This document shows positions 1 to 5,640 of a stretch of DNA of 5,640 nt, piece by piece. The translations under genes were made by a program, and so were the position numbers. Source of the DNA: an uncultured Sphingomonadales bacterium. GTDB taxonomy: Bacteria > Pseudomonadota > Alphaproteobacteria > Sphingomonadales > Sphingomonadaceae. The notes beneath the pieces are model-generated. The model made no database searches, was not told where the DNA came from, and worked only from the letters and a program-made list of their open reading frames with translations. The DNA is taken from the NCBI GenBank assembly GCA_903828025.1, contig CAIKKO010000374.1:1-5640 (forward strand). The letters are read 5' to 3'. Every line of letters starts with the position of its first letter. Positions within the stretch are counted from its first letter, which is position 1.

Positions 1-217
1 GGGACGCCAACCCGGTTAGTTTCGTTCTGAACCCACATGGAGGCGAAAGGAGCAGTACCTACCTTATTCCCTAAGGGAATCATGCTCGAAAACGGATACG
101 ATTGCAGGCAGGATTGCGTATCGCGCGGCCCGATTTCTGGCCGATAATACCTAACCAATATGGCTAAGTAGAATCACCTATGGCCCGCGCGCATTAACTA
201 TCTGGGGGGCTGCGGGA
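1..217. other. Non-coding left flank downstream of the Anbu gene
   Basis: I see no convincing gene here. The stretch is visibly less GC-rich than the genes beside it and has stops in all frames. It lies downstream of the last gene of the minus-strand block. A 15 bp palindrome lies at 66-80, and a weak 5 bp stem (CGGCC at 126-130, GGCCG at 139-143) has no following T-run, so neither is a clear intrinsic terminator. A 21-codon frame from ATG at 82 to TAA at 147 has no well-placed ribosome binding site; the purine-rich stretch at 40-52 is about 30 nt away. The region may hold the promoter or 5' leader of a gene to the left, outside the window. Confidence 0.6.
66..80. repeat. 15 bp palindrome, ATTCCCT-A-AGGGAAT
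   Basis: Two perfect 7 bp inverted arms flank a single central base. The symmetry and short spacing look more like a dimeric regulator site than a transcript hairpin, because a 1 nt loop cannot form without opening base pairs. No T-run follows on either strand. No regulator is identifiable and no second copy was noticed in the window, so an operator role is only a guess. Confidence 0.4.
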
Positions 218-964
218 TCAGGCCGGGTCGTCGAACGAGTAATCGGGCAGCGAATAGAACGCCTGCCGCAGCGCCTCGCTCCAGCGCGACGAGATCAGTT
301 TGAAATAGGCGTCATCCGCCTGAATGCGCTTGTGGTGCAGCGGTGCAAAGCTGTCGCGCTCGATCACCATGAGATCGAACGGCAGCCCCACCGAAAGATT
401 GGCCGCCAGCGTCGAATCGAACGAGACCATCAGCAGCTTGACCGCGTCCTCGAAGCTCATGCCCTTGTCATAGCCGCGCAGCAGGATCGGGCGGCCATAC
501 TTGGTCTCGCCGATCTGGAAGAACGGCGTATCGAACGAGGCTTCGATGAAATTGCCCTCGGGGTAGATCATGAACAGGCGCGGTTCCATGTCCTTGATCT
601 GCCCGGCCACGATCATCGAGGCGGTGAAGCGCGGCCCTTCGCCCTGCATGCCCGAATCCTGCCGACCCTCGATCACATCGCGCAGCAAGCGGCCGACAAT
701 CGTCGCGATCTGGAACATGGTGGGCGCGTCCATGATCGAGGGGCGGCGTTCGCCGGGGGCCTTGGTGCGCTCCTCGATCTGGCTGATTACCGCCTGCGTG
801 GTGGCAAGATTGCCCGCGGTCATGATCGTGATGATCCGCTCGCCCGGCTCGGACCACGAAAACATCTTCCGAAACACCGAGATGTTGTCGACGCCCGAAT
901 TGGTGCGGGTGTCGCTCATCAGCACGAGGCCCTTGTCGAGCACCATCCCCACGCAATAGGTCAT
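218..964 (-). CDS. Anbu, proteasome-type NTN hydrolase (ancestral beta-subunit)
   Basis: The 248 aa product matches the Anbu family, bacterial relatives of the proteasome beta subunit (COG3484 type) expected to act in the cytoplasm as a self-assembled ring or lock-washer. It starts Met-Thr-Tyr-Cys-Val-Gly, so removing Met1 exposes a catalytic N-terminal Thr. Numbered from that Thr, Asp17 (in LMSDTRTNSG) and Lys32 (in VFRKMF) sit where proteasomal Asp17 and Lys33 are expected. MTAGNLATTQ at 48-57 corresponds to the conserved strand-turn containing the proteasomal Gly47, and SFDSTLAANLSVG at 171-183 is a conserved C-terminal block. ATG at 964 is preferred to an in-frame GTG at 988, because the GTG would add eight residues ahead of Thr and has no ribosome binding site; a run of seven G lies 9-15 nt before the ATG. 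It is the last gene of the block, 41 bp after the transglutaminase gene. Peptidase activity of the family has been hard to demonstrate, so the substrate is unknown. Confidence 0.93.
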   Translation of the reverse strand: MTYCVGMVLDKGLVLMSDTRTNSGVDNISVFRKMFSWSEPGERIITIMTAGNLATTQAVISQIEERTKAPGERRPSIMDAPTMFQIATIVGRLLRDVIEGRQDSGMQGEGPRFTASMIVAGQIKDMEPRLFMIYPEGNFIEASFDTPFFQIGETKYGRPILLRGYDKGMSFEDAVKLLMVSFDSTLAANLSVGLPFDLMVIERDSFAPLHHKRIQADDAYFKLISSRWSEALRQAFYSLPDYSFDDPA

Positions 965-1005
965 TCGCTCAAGCCCCCCCAGACTCACTCTACCGCGTGA
1001 GAGCC

Positions 1006-1818
1006 CTACTGTTCCACACGCTGCTGGGCGACGGCAAGCTTCACGTGCATCGTCTCGTCATGCGCGCCGTAGCGGATGCCGGTGATCGGTGCGGCATCGC
1101 GGTAATCGCGCCCGGTGGCAACCCGCACATAATGCGGATCGGGCGAGATGCCGTTCGACACATCGAACCCGACCCAGCCGAGCCCTTCGACCATCGCTTC
1201 GGCCCAGGCGTGGCCGGCGTCCTGCTCGGTCCGGTCGGTCATCATCAGATAGCCGCTGACATAGCGCGCCGGAATGCCCAGCGCCCGCGCCGCGCTGATG
1301 AACACATGCGCGTGATCCTGGCAGACGCCGCGCCCGGCCGCGAGCACGCCCTCGGCCGTGGTCGTCGCATCGGTGTGGCCCGAGGCGTAGTCCACGTTGC
1401 CCCGCACCAGGGCCGACAGCGTGTGCAGCCGCTCCAGCGTATCCTGCCGCCCGCCCAACCCGGCAAGCAGCGCACGCACACGCGGGCCGGCAGCGGTCAG
1501 ATCGGTCTGCTGGCGAAAATGCCAGATCGGCAGGTAGCCGGCGTGGTGGCCGACAATGCCGGCCTTGTCATTGGTATCGACCACGCCCTCGCAGCGGATC
1601 GTCACTTCGGTGACCCCGGGCTCGAACGCGATCAAGGTGACGTGGTTGGCGTTCTCGTCGTCGTACTCCACCTCGCGCCGCGCGCCTTCGAGCGTGATCG
1701 CCCACTGCGCGATTGATTGCCCCGCGCTCGTCTTGGGCGTGAGCCGCAGCCGCTGCAGCCCGCGCGATACGGGAGCGGAGAATCGGTAGTGCGTGGTGTG
1801 ATCGACTGCCAGCCGCAA
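1006..1818 (-). CDS. Transglutaminase-like cysteine protease
   Basis: This 270 aa protein belongs to the transglutaminase-like superfamily (COG1305 type). The N-terminal half, beginning RLAVDHTTHYRFSAPV, is the beta-rich domain that typically precedes the catalytic core in these bacterial proteins. The core has an intact triad: Cys166 in GRGVCQDHAHVF, His203 in AGHAWAEA and Asp219 in GFDVSNG. It has no signal peptide or membrane segment, so it is probably cytoplasmic. Members are mostly thought to be peptidases or amidases rather than crosslinking enzymes. The start is TTG at 1818: the family's conserved first strand begins directly after it, no ATG or GTG fits nearby, and AGGGGG at 1827-1832 lies 8 nt upstream. 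It starts 15 bp after the alpha-E gene ends and precedes Anbu by 41 bp. This position links its hydrolysis to the ATP-grasp product, but the actual substrate is unknown. Confidence 0.93.
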   Translation of the reverse strand: MRLAVDHTTHYRFSAPVSRGLQRLRLTPKTSAGQSIAQWAITLEGARREVEYDDENANHVTLIAFEPGVTEVTIRCEGVVDTNDKAGIVGHHAGYLPIWHFRQQTDLTAAGPRVRALLAGLGGRQDTLERLHTLSALVRGNVDYASGHTDATTTAEGVLAAGRGVCQDHAHVFISAARALGIPARYVSGYLMMTDRTEQDAGHAWAEAMVEGLGWVGFDVSNGISPDPHYVRVATGRDYRDAAPITGIRYGAHDETMHVKLAVAQQRVEQ

Positions 1819-1826
1819 GCGCCGCG

Positions 1827-1832
1827 CCCCCT
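1827..1832 (-). promoter_or_regulatory. Ribosome binding site for the TTG-started transglutaminase gene
   Basis: On the minus strand AGGGGG ends 8 nt before the TTG at 1818 and starts just after the TAG stop of the alpha-E gene. Its good spacing decides the non-ATG start. The tight stop-to-start spacing makes translational coupling plausible. Confidence 0.6.
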
Positions 1833-1833
1833 G

Positions 1834-2781
1834 CTATTCGGTGAACCGGTAGTCGCGCTGAATCTGCTGCGCGAGCCGGGTGTTGCGTGTGATGAACTGG
1901 CCGATGAACTGGTGCAGCCCCTGCTCGAAGATCGCCTCGATGGTCAGGTTCTGCAGATCATGATCGGCCCGGTGGAGAATGGCATGCGCCTCGGTCTCCT
2001 CGCCGTATTCGCGCGCCAGATGCGCAAGATTGGAGCGCAACTTGCTGTAGCAGAACGCCAGGCTGCGCGGGAACCGCCCGTCAAGGATCAGGAACTCGGC
2101 AATGCCGCGCGCGTCCATCCGTCCGGCGTTGAGCCAGCGGTAGGCGCGTTCACCCGCGAGGCTGCGCAACACGTTTTCCCACTGCACATTGTCGAGGCTG
2201 GAACCGACGTAGGAGATCGAGGGGAGCAGCACGTAATACTTCACATCGAGAATGCGCGCGGTGTTGTCCGCCCGCTCGATAAAGCTGCCAATGCGCGCGA
2301 AATTGTAGATCTCGTTGCGCAGCATGGTGCCTTCCATCGCGCCGCGCACCTGGGTGGACTGGCGGCGGATGGTGTCGATCACCGCGCCAAGGCGCGCTTC
2401 GGTGACGGGGCGGGCGAGCAGTTCGCGCAGTTTCAGCCAGCTGTCGTTGACCGATTCCCACACCTCGCGCGTGATCCCGGCCCGGACCATGCGCGCGTTG
2501 GTGCGCGCAAGCTCGCACATAGCGAGGACGTGGCCGGGATTATCACGGTCGCGCAGAACGAAGTTAATGACGTTATGGCCGATATACTCGTTGCCGAACT
2601 TCGCCTCGTAAAGCCCGCGCAGGCCGAGCGTGACGATGACCGAGCGCCATTCGTCGCTGGCATCGCGCGCATCGCGGGTGAGCGCCATGCGGAACCCCGC
2701 CTCGACCAGACGCGCGGTGTTCTCCGCCCGCTCAAGGTTGCGGAACAGCCAGAAGATGCCGTTTGCAGAGCGTCCTAGCAT
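1834..2781 (-). CDS. Alpha-E domain protein (DUF403/COG2307 family)
   Basis: The 315 aa product is a full-length alpha-E protein, an almost entirely helical family named for its conserved glutamates. It begins MLGRSANGIFWLFRNLERAENTAR, the family's characteristic N-terminus. A related block, FIERADNTARILDVKYY, occurs at 167-183, so ERAENTAR (17-24) and ERADNTAR (169-176) look like two copies of one helix motif. The C-terminal helices are rich in His and Glu, as in EETEAHAILHRADHD. No enzyme motif, signal peptide or membrane segment is seen. The family is regularly next to, or fused with, the circularly permuted ATP-grasp protein, and was predicted from genome context to be its partner; its biochemical role is not settled. 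ATG at 2781 opens directly on the family motif, 15 bp after the ATP-grasp stop. The ribosome binding site is weak, so translation may depend on coupling to the upstream gene. Confidence 0.93.
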   Translation of the reverse strand: MLGRSANGIFWLFRNLERAENTARLVEAGFRMALTRDARDASDEWRSVIVTLGLRGLYEAKFGNEYIGHNVINFVLRDRDNPGHVLAMCELARTNARMVRAGITREVWESVNDSWLKLRELLARPVTEARLGAVIDTIRRQSTQVRGAMEGTMLRNEIYNFARIGSFIERADNTARILDVKYYVLLPSISYVGSSLDNVQWENVLRSLAGERAYRWLNAGRMDARGIAEFLILDGRFPRSLAFCYSKLRSNLAHLAREYGEETEAHAILHRADHDLQNLTIEAIFEQGLHQFIGQFITRNTRLAQQIQRDYRFTE

Positions 2782-2796
2782 GTGGTGGCCAACATA

Positions 2797-4242
2797 TCAG
2801 TCATCCAGCACCCAGCTGTCCTTGGTGCCCCCGCCTTGCGACGAGTTTACCACCAGCGATCCCTTTTTCAGCGCCACGCGGGTCAACCCGCCCGGGGTAA
2901 TGTCGATCGCGCCCGGCGACATCAGCACGAACGGCCGCAGGTCAACGTGCCGGGAGCTGAGCCCGCCGCGCCCGAGGATCGGCACGGTCGAGAGCGAAAG
3001 CGTGGGCTGCGCGATGTAGTTTGCCGGCCGGGCGGCGAGCTTGGCGGCGAAAGCGGCGATTTCCTTCTTGGTCGAAGTCGGCCCGATCAGCATGCCGTAG
3101 CCGCCCGAACCGTGGACTTCCTTCACGACCAGTTCGGCAAGATGCTCGAGCACATATTTCAGCGCGTCCGGCTCCGAGCAGCGCCAGGTCGGCACATTGG
3201 GCAGGATCGGCTTCTCACCCGTGTAGAACTCGACGATCTCGGGCATGAACGAGTAGATCGCCTTGTCATCAGCGATGCCCGTGCCCGGCGCGTTGGCAAT
3301 GGTGATCCCGCCCGCGCGGTACACGTCCATGATGCCCGAGACGCCGAGCATCGAATCCGGGTTGAACGTGAGCGGATCGAGGAACTCGTCGTCTACCCGG
3401 CGGTAGAGCACGTCAATCGGCTCGTACCCGCGCGTGGTGCGCATGGCGATGCGGCCGTTCTCGATGCGCAGATCGCTGCCCTCGACCAGTTCCGCACCCA
3501 TCTGATCCGCAAGGAAGGCGTGCTCGAAATAAGCCGAATTGTAGATCCCCGGCGTCAGCACCGCGACCACAGGCTGGTGGCCGCGCGCGGCAGGCGGCAG
3601 GCAGCTCGCAAGGCTGCGCGCGAGGCGGCGGGGATAGTCCGAAACCTCGCGCACCCGCACGCGGGTGAACAGTTCGGGGAACATCGCCATCATCGTCTCG
3701 CGGTTCTCCAGCATATAGGAGACGCCCGAGGGGGTGCGCGCGTTGTCTTCGAGCACCATGAAATCGTCTTCGCCGGTGCGGACAAGGTCGATCCCGACGA
3801 TATGGGTATAGACCCCGCCTGGCGGCGTGAAGCCGACCATCTGCGGCAGGAACGCCGGGTTCTTTTCCAGTAACCGCGCAGGCAGCCGCCCAGCGCGGAC
3901 GATTTCCTGCCGGTGGTAGAGATCGTGCAGGAACGCATTGAGCGCGCGCACCCGCTGCTCGATCCCGCGCGAAAGACGGCGCCACTGGTGCGCGGTGATG
4001 ATGCGCGGCACCATGTCGAACGGGATCAGCCGCTCCTCGGCGTCCTCGCTCCCATAGACGTTGAAAGTGATCCCGGTGCGGCGGAAAAAGGCCTCCGCCT
4101 CCGTGCTCTTGCGGCGCAGCAGATCGGCGGGCTGTTCCCCGAACCATTCGCTATACCCGCGATAGGCCGGGCGCACCGATCCATCGGCGTCATGCATCTC
4201 GTCGAACGATATCCCCGAAGCCGGGGGCGAGGCTTTGTTCAT
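2797..4242 (-). CDS. Circularly permuted ATP-grasp protein (DUF404/DUF407, COG2308)
   Basis: The 481 aa product is a complete circularly permuted ATP-grasp protein, predicted to use ATP to activate a carboxylate and form a peptide or amide bond. Conserved blocks occur in order: FDEMHDADGSVRPAY near 13-27, FNVYG near 60-64, VLEDNARTPSGVSYMLENR at 163-181, VLTPGIYNSAYFEHAFLA at 228-245, DVLYRRVDDEFLDPL at 277-291, the glycine-rich VVKEVHGSGGYGM at 372-384, RPFVL at 436-440, GGLTRVAL at 451-458 and VVNSSQGGGTKDSWVL at 464-479. The ATP-binding Lys/Gly-rich loop lies near the C-terminus rather than the N-terminus, the hallmark of the permutation. The start is ATG at 4242, because family similarity begins a few residues on. 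The frame stays open up to 4641 by chance, but that part would run into the divergent gene. GGGATGA just upstream is a modest ribosome binding site. It is the first gene of the minus-strand block. The substrates are unknown. Confidence 0.94.
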   Translation of the reverse strand: MNKASPPASGISFDEMHDADGSVRPAYRGYSEWFGEQPADLLRRKSTEAEAFFRRTGITFNVYGSEDAEERLIPFDMVPRIITAHQWRRLSRGIEQRVRALNAFLHDLYHRQEIVRAGRLPARLLEKNPAFLPQMVGFTPPGGVYTHIVGIDLVRTGEDDFMVLEDNARTPSGVSYMLENRETMMAMFPELFTRVRVREVSDYPRRLARSLASCLPPAARGHQPVVAVLTPGIYNSAYFEHAFLADQMGAELVEGSDLRIENGRIAMRTTRGYEPIDVLYRRVDDEFLDPLTFNPDSMLGVSGIMDVYRAGGITIANAPGTGIADDKAIYSFMPEIVEFYTGEKPILPNVPTWRCSEPDALKYVLEHLAELVVKEVHGSGGYGMLIGPTSTKKEIAAFAAKLAARPANYIAQPTLSLSTVPILGRGGLSSRHVDLRPFVLMSPGAIDITPGGLTRVALKKGSLVVNSSQGGGTKDSWVLDD

Positions 4243-4317
4243 GCGATCATCCCGTTGACACAAGGCTTGCACAGCCCGCGCGCTTTGCCAAGCGTCATGC
4301 TGCATCTGCGAAATTAA

Positions 4318-4323
4318 ATTGTA
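4318..4323 (-). promoter_or_regulatory. Candidate -10 box (TACAAT) for the ATP-grasp/alpha-E/Anbu transcript
   Basis: The minus strand reads TACAAT here, a 5/6 match to the sigma-70 -10 consensus, inside the only AT-rich patch (4310-4323) of the divergent intergenic region. It would place transcription start about 70 nt before the ATG at 4242. I find no good -35 hexamer at 16-19 bp spacing, so the promoter is weak, activator-dependent or misplaced. Confidence 0.3.
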
Positions 4324-4346
4324 GTGATCGGGCCCAGAGGGCGCAG

Positions 4347-4372
4347 CTTGGCGCTTGCCTTGGCGGCTTGCC
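4347..4372. repeat. Imperfect tandem repeat, CTTGGCGCTTGCC / CTTGGCGGCTTGCC
   Basis: The two units (4347-4359 and 4359-4372) share one base and differ by a single inserted G. GGCTTGC also recurs at 4264-4270, and the first unit's GCTTGGC (4346-4352) has an inverted copy, GCCAAGC, at 4287-4293. The cluster is confined to the space between two divergent genes. It could be a regulator site or just local slippage in GC-rich DNA; the sequence alone does not decide. Confidence 0.4.
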
Positions 4373-4388
4373 GGTGACACCTTTAACC

Positions 4389-4407
4389 GACCGGCTAAGA
4401 GACCGGC
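4389..4407. repeat. Direct repeat GACCGGC, two copies 12 bp apart
   Basis: GACCGGC occurs at 4389-4395 and again at 4401-4407, start to start 12 bp, just before the ribosome binding site of the plus-strand oxidoreductase gene. The spacing is near one helical turn, which would suit a regulator binding one face of DNA. The match is short, so chance is possible. Confidence 0.3.
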
Positions 4408-4411
4408 GAAC

Positions 4412-4420
4412 GGGGAAGAG
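4412..4420 (+). promoter_or_regulatory. Ribosome binding site of the molybdopterin oxidoreductase gene
   Basis: GGGGAAGAG ends 5 nt before the ATG at 4426. This purine-rich site supports that start, which puts the first iron-sulphur cysteine at residue 9, as usual for cytoplasmic members of the family. Confidence 0.6.
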
Positions 4421-4425
4421 ACGCC

Positions 4426-5640
4426 ATGGCACAGATCCATCATCGCACCTGCCACATCTGCGAGGCCAATTGCGGTGTGCTGGTGGAGACCGAGGGCAGG
4501 ACCGTGCTTTCGATCAAGGGCGACCCCGAAAATCCGCTGTCGCGCGGGCATATCTGCCCCAAAGCGACTGCGCTGCAAGACTTGCAGGACGATCCCGACC
4601 GCCTGCGCGCGCCGCAAAAGCTCGTGGGCGATGTGTGGCACGAAATCTCATGGGAGCAGGCGCTGCGCGAAATCGGCGAGCGGACCCGCGCCATCCTCGC
4701 GCGCGATCCGGCGGCCACCGCGACCTATACCGGCAACCCCAACGCGCACAGCTATGGCAACGCGCTCAACGCGCATCACCTCACCAAGGCGCTTGGCACC
4801 AAAAACCAGTTTTCCGCCAGCACGGTGGACCAGATGCCGCACCACGTGGCAAACCTCATGCTCTTCGGCCACGCCAGCCTGTTCGCGATTCCCGATATCG
4901 ACCGGACGCAGACGCTGGTGATCATCGGCGGCAACCCGATGGCCTCGAACGGATCGGTGTGGACCGTGCCCGATTTCCGCAACCGGGTGCGTGCGCTCAA
5001 GGCGCGCGGCGGACAGCTGGTGGTGATCGACCCGCGCCGCACCGAGACCGCGAAAGTGGCGGATCGGCACCTGTTCATCCAGCCCTCGCGCGATGTGTTC
5101 TTCCTGATCGCGCTACTGAAAGCCGTGCTGGCGCGGGGGCCGCTGCATCCCCTGCCGGACTATATCACCGGGCTGGACGAGGTTGCAGCGCTGCTGGCCC
5201 GGTTTGACGACGCAGGCTGCAGCGCCGCGACCGGCGTGGCCGCAGAGGATGTGGCGTGGCTGGCCGACCGGCTCACCAGCGGCCCCGCTGCACTCTATGG
5301 CCGCCTTGGCATCTCCACGCAGCGGCACGGCACGCTCAACGCCTGGTTGATCACGCTGATCAACATCGCCGCCGGGCAGCTCGACCGCGAGGGCGGCACG
5401 GTGTTCCCCGGCCCTGCCGTCGATACGATTGCGACATTCCCGCGCGGATCGCTGGGCAAGCACACCTCGCGCGTCGCGGGCCACAAATCGGTGCTGGGCG
5501 AGTTTCCCGCCGCCGCGCTCGCCGAGGAGATCGAGACCGAAGGGCCGGGCCAGATCAAGGCGCTGTTCGTGGTGGCAGGCAATCCGGTGCTCTCCACGCC
5601 CAACGGCCCGCGGCTCGACAAGGCGCTGGAAAGCCTCGAA
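4426..5640 (+). CDS. Molybdopterin oxidoreductase, [4Fe-4S] type, N-terminal part
   Basis: An uninterrupted frame from ATG at 4426 to the right edge gives 405 residues and no stop, so the C-terminal part, including the dinucleotide-binding domain, lies beyond the window. It belongs to the DMSO reductase superfamily (COG0243), nearest in style to formate dehydrogenase or nitrate reductase subunits. Cys9, Cys12, Cys16 and Cys44 form the Cys-x2-Cys-x3-Cys-x27-Cys cluster motif, and Lys46 is close to the lysine that often relays electrons to the cofactor. Cofactor-binding blocks include TGNPNAHSYG (102-111), VIIGGNPMASNG (165-176), VVIDPRRTETAK (199-210) and VVAGNPVLSTPN (382-393). There is no Tat signal, so it is probably cytoplasmic. 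The region expected to hold the Mo ligand (FSASTVDQMP, 129-138) has no Cys or Sec. It is divergent from the ATP-grasp gene, and its substrate and any functional link are unknown. Confidence 0.9.
   Translation, partial: MAQIHHRTCHICEANCGVLVETEGRTVLSIKGDPENPLSRGHICPKATALQDLQDDPDRLRAPQKLVGDVWHEISWEQALREIGERTRAILARDPAATATYTGNPNAHSYGNALNAHHLTKALGTKNQFSASTVDQMPHHVANLMLFGHASLFAIPDIDRTQTLVIIGGNPMASNGSVWTVPDFRNRVRALKARGGQLVVIDPRRTETAKVADRHLFIQPSRDVFFLIALLKAVLARGPLHPLPDYITGLDEVAALLARFDDAGCSAATGVAAEDVAWLADRLTSGPAALYGRLGISTQRHGTLNAWLITLINIAAGQLDREGGTVFPGPAVDTIATFPRGSLGKHTSRVAGHKSVLGEFPAAALAEEIETEGPGQIKALFVVAGNPVLSTPNGPRLDKALESLE

Noticed and set aside
126..143. Possible hairpin terminator after the Anbu gene
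   Set aside because: The stem is only 5 bp with an 8 nt loop and no T-run on the minus strand, so it does not qualify as an intrinsic terminator.
82..147. 21-codon frame starting at ATG 82
   Set aside because: It has no properly spaced ribosome binding site, no recognisable sequence and is short enough to occur by chance.
1717..2778. Long plus-strand open frame opposite the alpha-E gene
   Set aside because: It mirrors the codon structure of the real minus-strand gene, has no domain and spans parts of two genes.
2782..3873. Long plus-strand open frame opposite the ATP-grasp gene
   Set aside because: It is antisense to an unmistakable conserved gene and encodes an Arg/His/Asp-rich sequence typical of the reverse strand of GC-rich coding DNA, with no recognisable domain.
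4350..4364. Possible sigma-54 (nitrogen-type) promoter, TGGCGC followed by TTGGC
   Set aside because: The invariant GG and GC are separated by 11 rather than 10 bases and the second element reads GG at the required place, so it fails the strict spacing rule.
4243..4641. A 133-codon in-frame upstream extension of the ATP-grasp gene
   Set aside because: It would cover the whole intergenic region and the antisense of the first 216 bp of the molybdopterin oxidoreductase gene. Its sequence is not part of the family, whose conserved blocks begin shortly after Met at 4242.
4368..5207. Plus-strand 279-codon frame overlapping the oxidoreductase
   Set aside because: It is shifted relative to the frame that contains the iron-sulphur and cofactor motifs, and its Arg-rich product looks like an out-of-frame reading.

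Overview
This GC-rich window comes from a proteobacterium. The gene set and codon style suggest an alphaproteobacterium, perhaps Sphingomonadales, but that is inference because there is no rRNA or other marker here. Almost all of it is coding: four minus-strand genes form one compact block and a fifth gene diverges from them on the plus strand.

Read in transcription order on the minus strand, positions 4242 down to 218 hold: a circularly permuted ATP-grasp protein (481 aa); a 315 aa alpha-E domain protein (DUF403/COG2307 type); a 270 aa transglutaminase-like cysteine protease with an intact Cys-His-Asp triad and a TTG start; and Anbu, a 248 aa bacterial proteasome-type NTN hydrolase with Thr directly after Met1. 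The gaps are 15, 15 and 41 bp, so a single transcript is likely. This is the conserved Anbu/ATP-grasp/alpha-E/transglutaminase cluster known from comparative genomics. It pairs a predicted peptide- or amide-bond-forming enzyme with two predicted hydrolases. Its physiological substrate is, as far as I know, not established.

Positions 4243-4425 are a 183 bp divergent intergenic region. It has an AT-rich patch with a TACAAT box facing the ATP-grasp gene and several short GC-rich repeats of the GCTTGSC and GACCGGC types, which could be regulatory.

From 4426 to the right edge an uninterrupted plus-strand frame encodes the first 405 residues of a molybdopterin oxidoreductase with a Cys-x2-Cys-x3-Cys-x27-Cys [4Fe-4S] motif. 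The gene runs off the window. Positions 1-217 are non-coding as far as I can see and contain a 15 bp near-perfect palindrome. I see no mobile element, CRISPR array, tRNA or rRNA.
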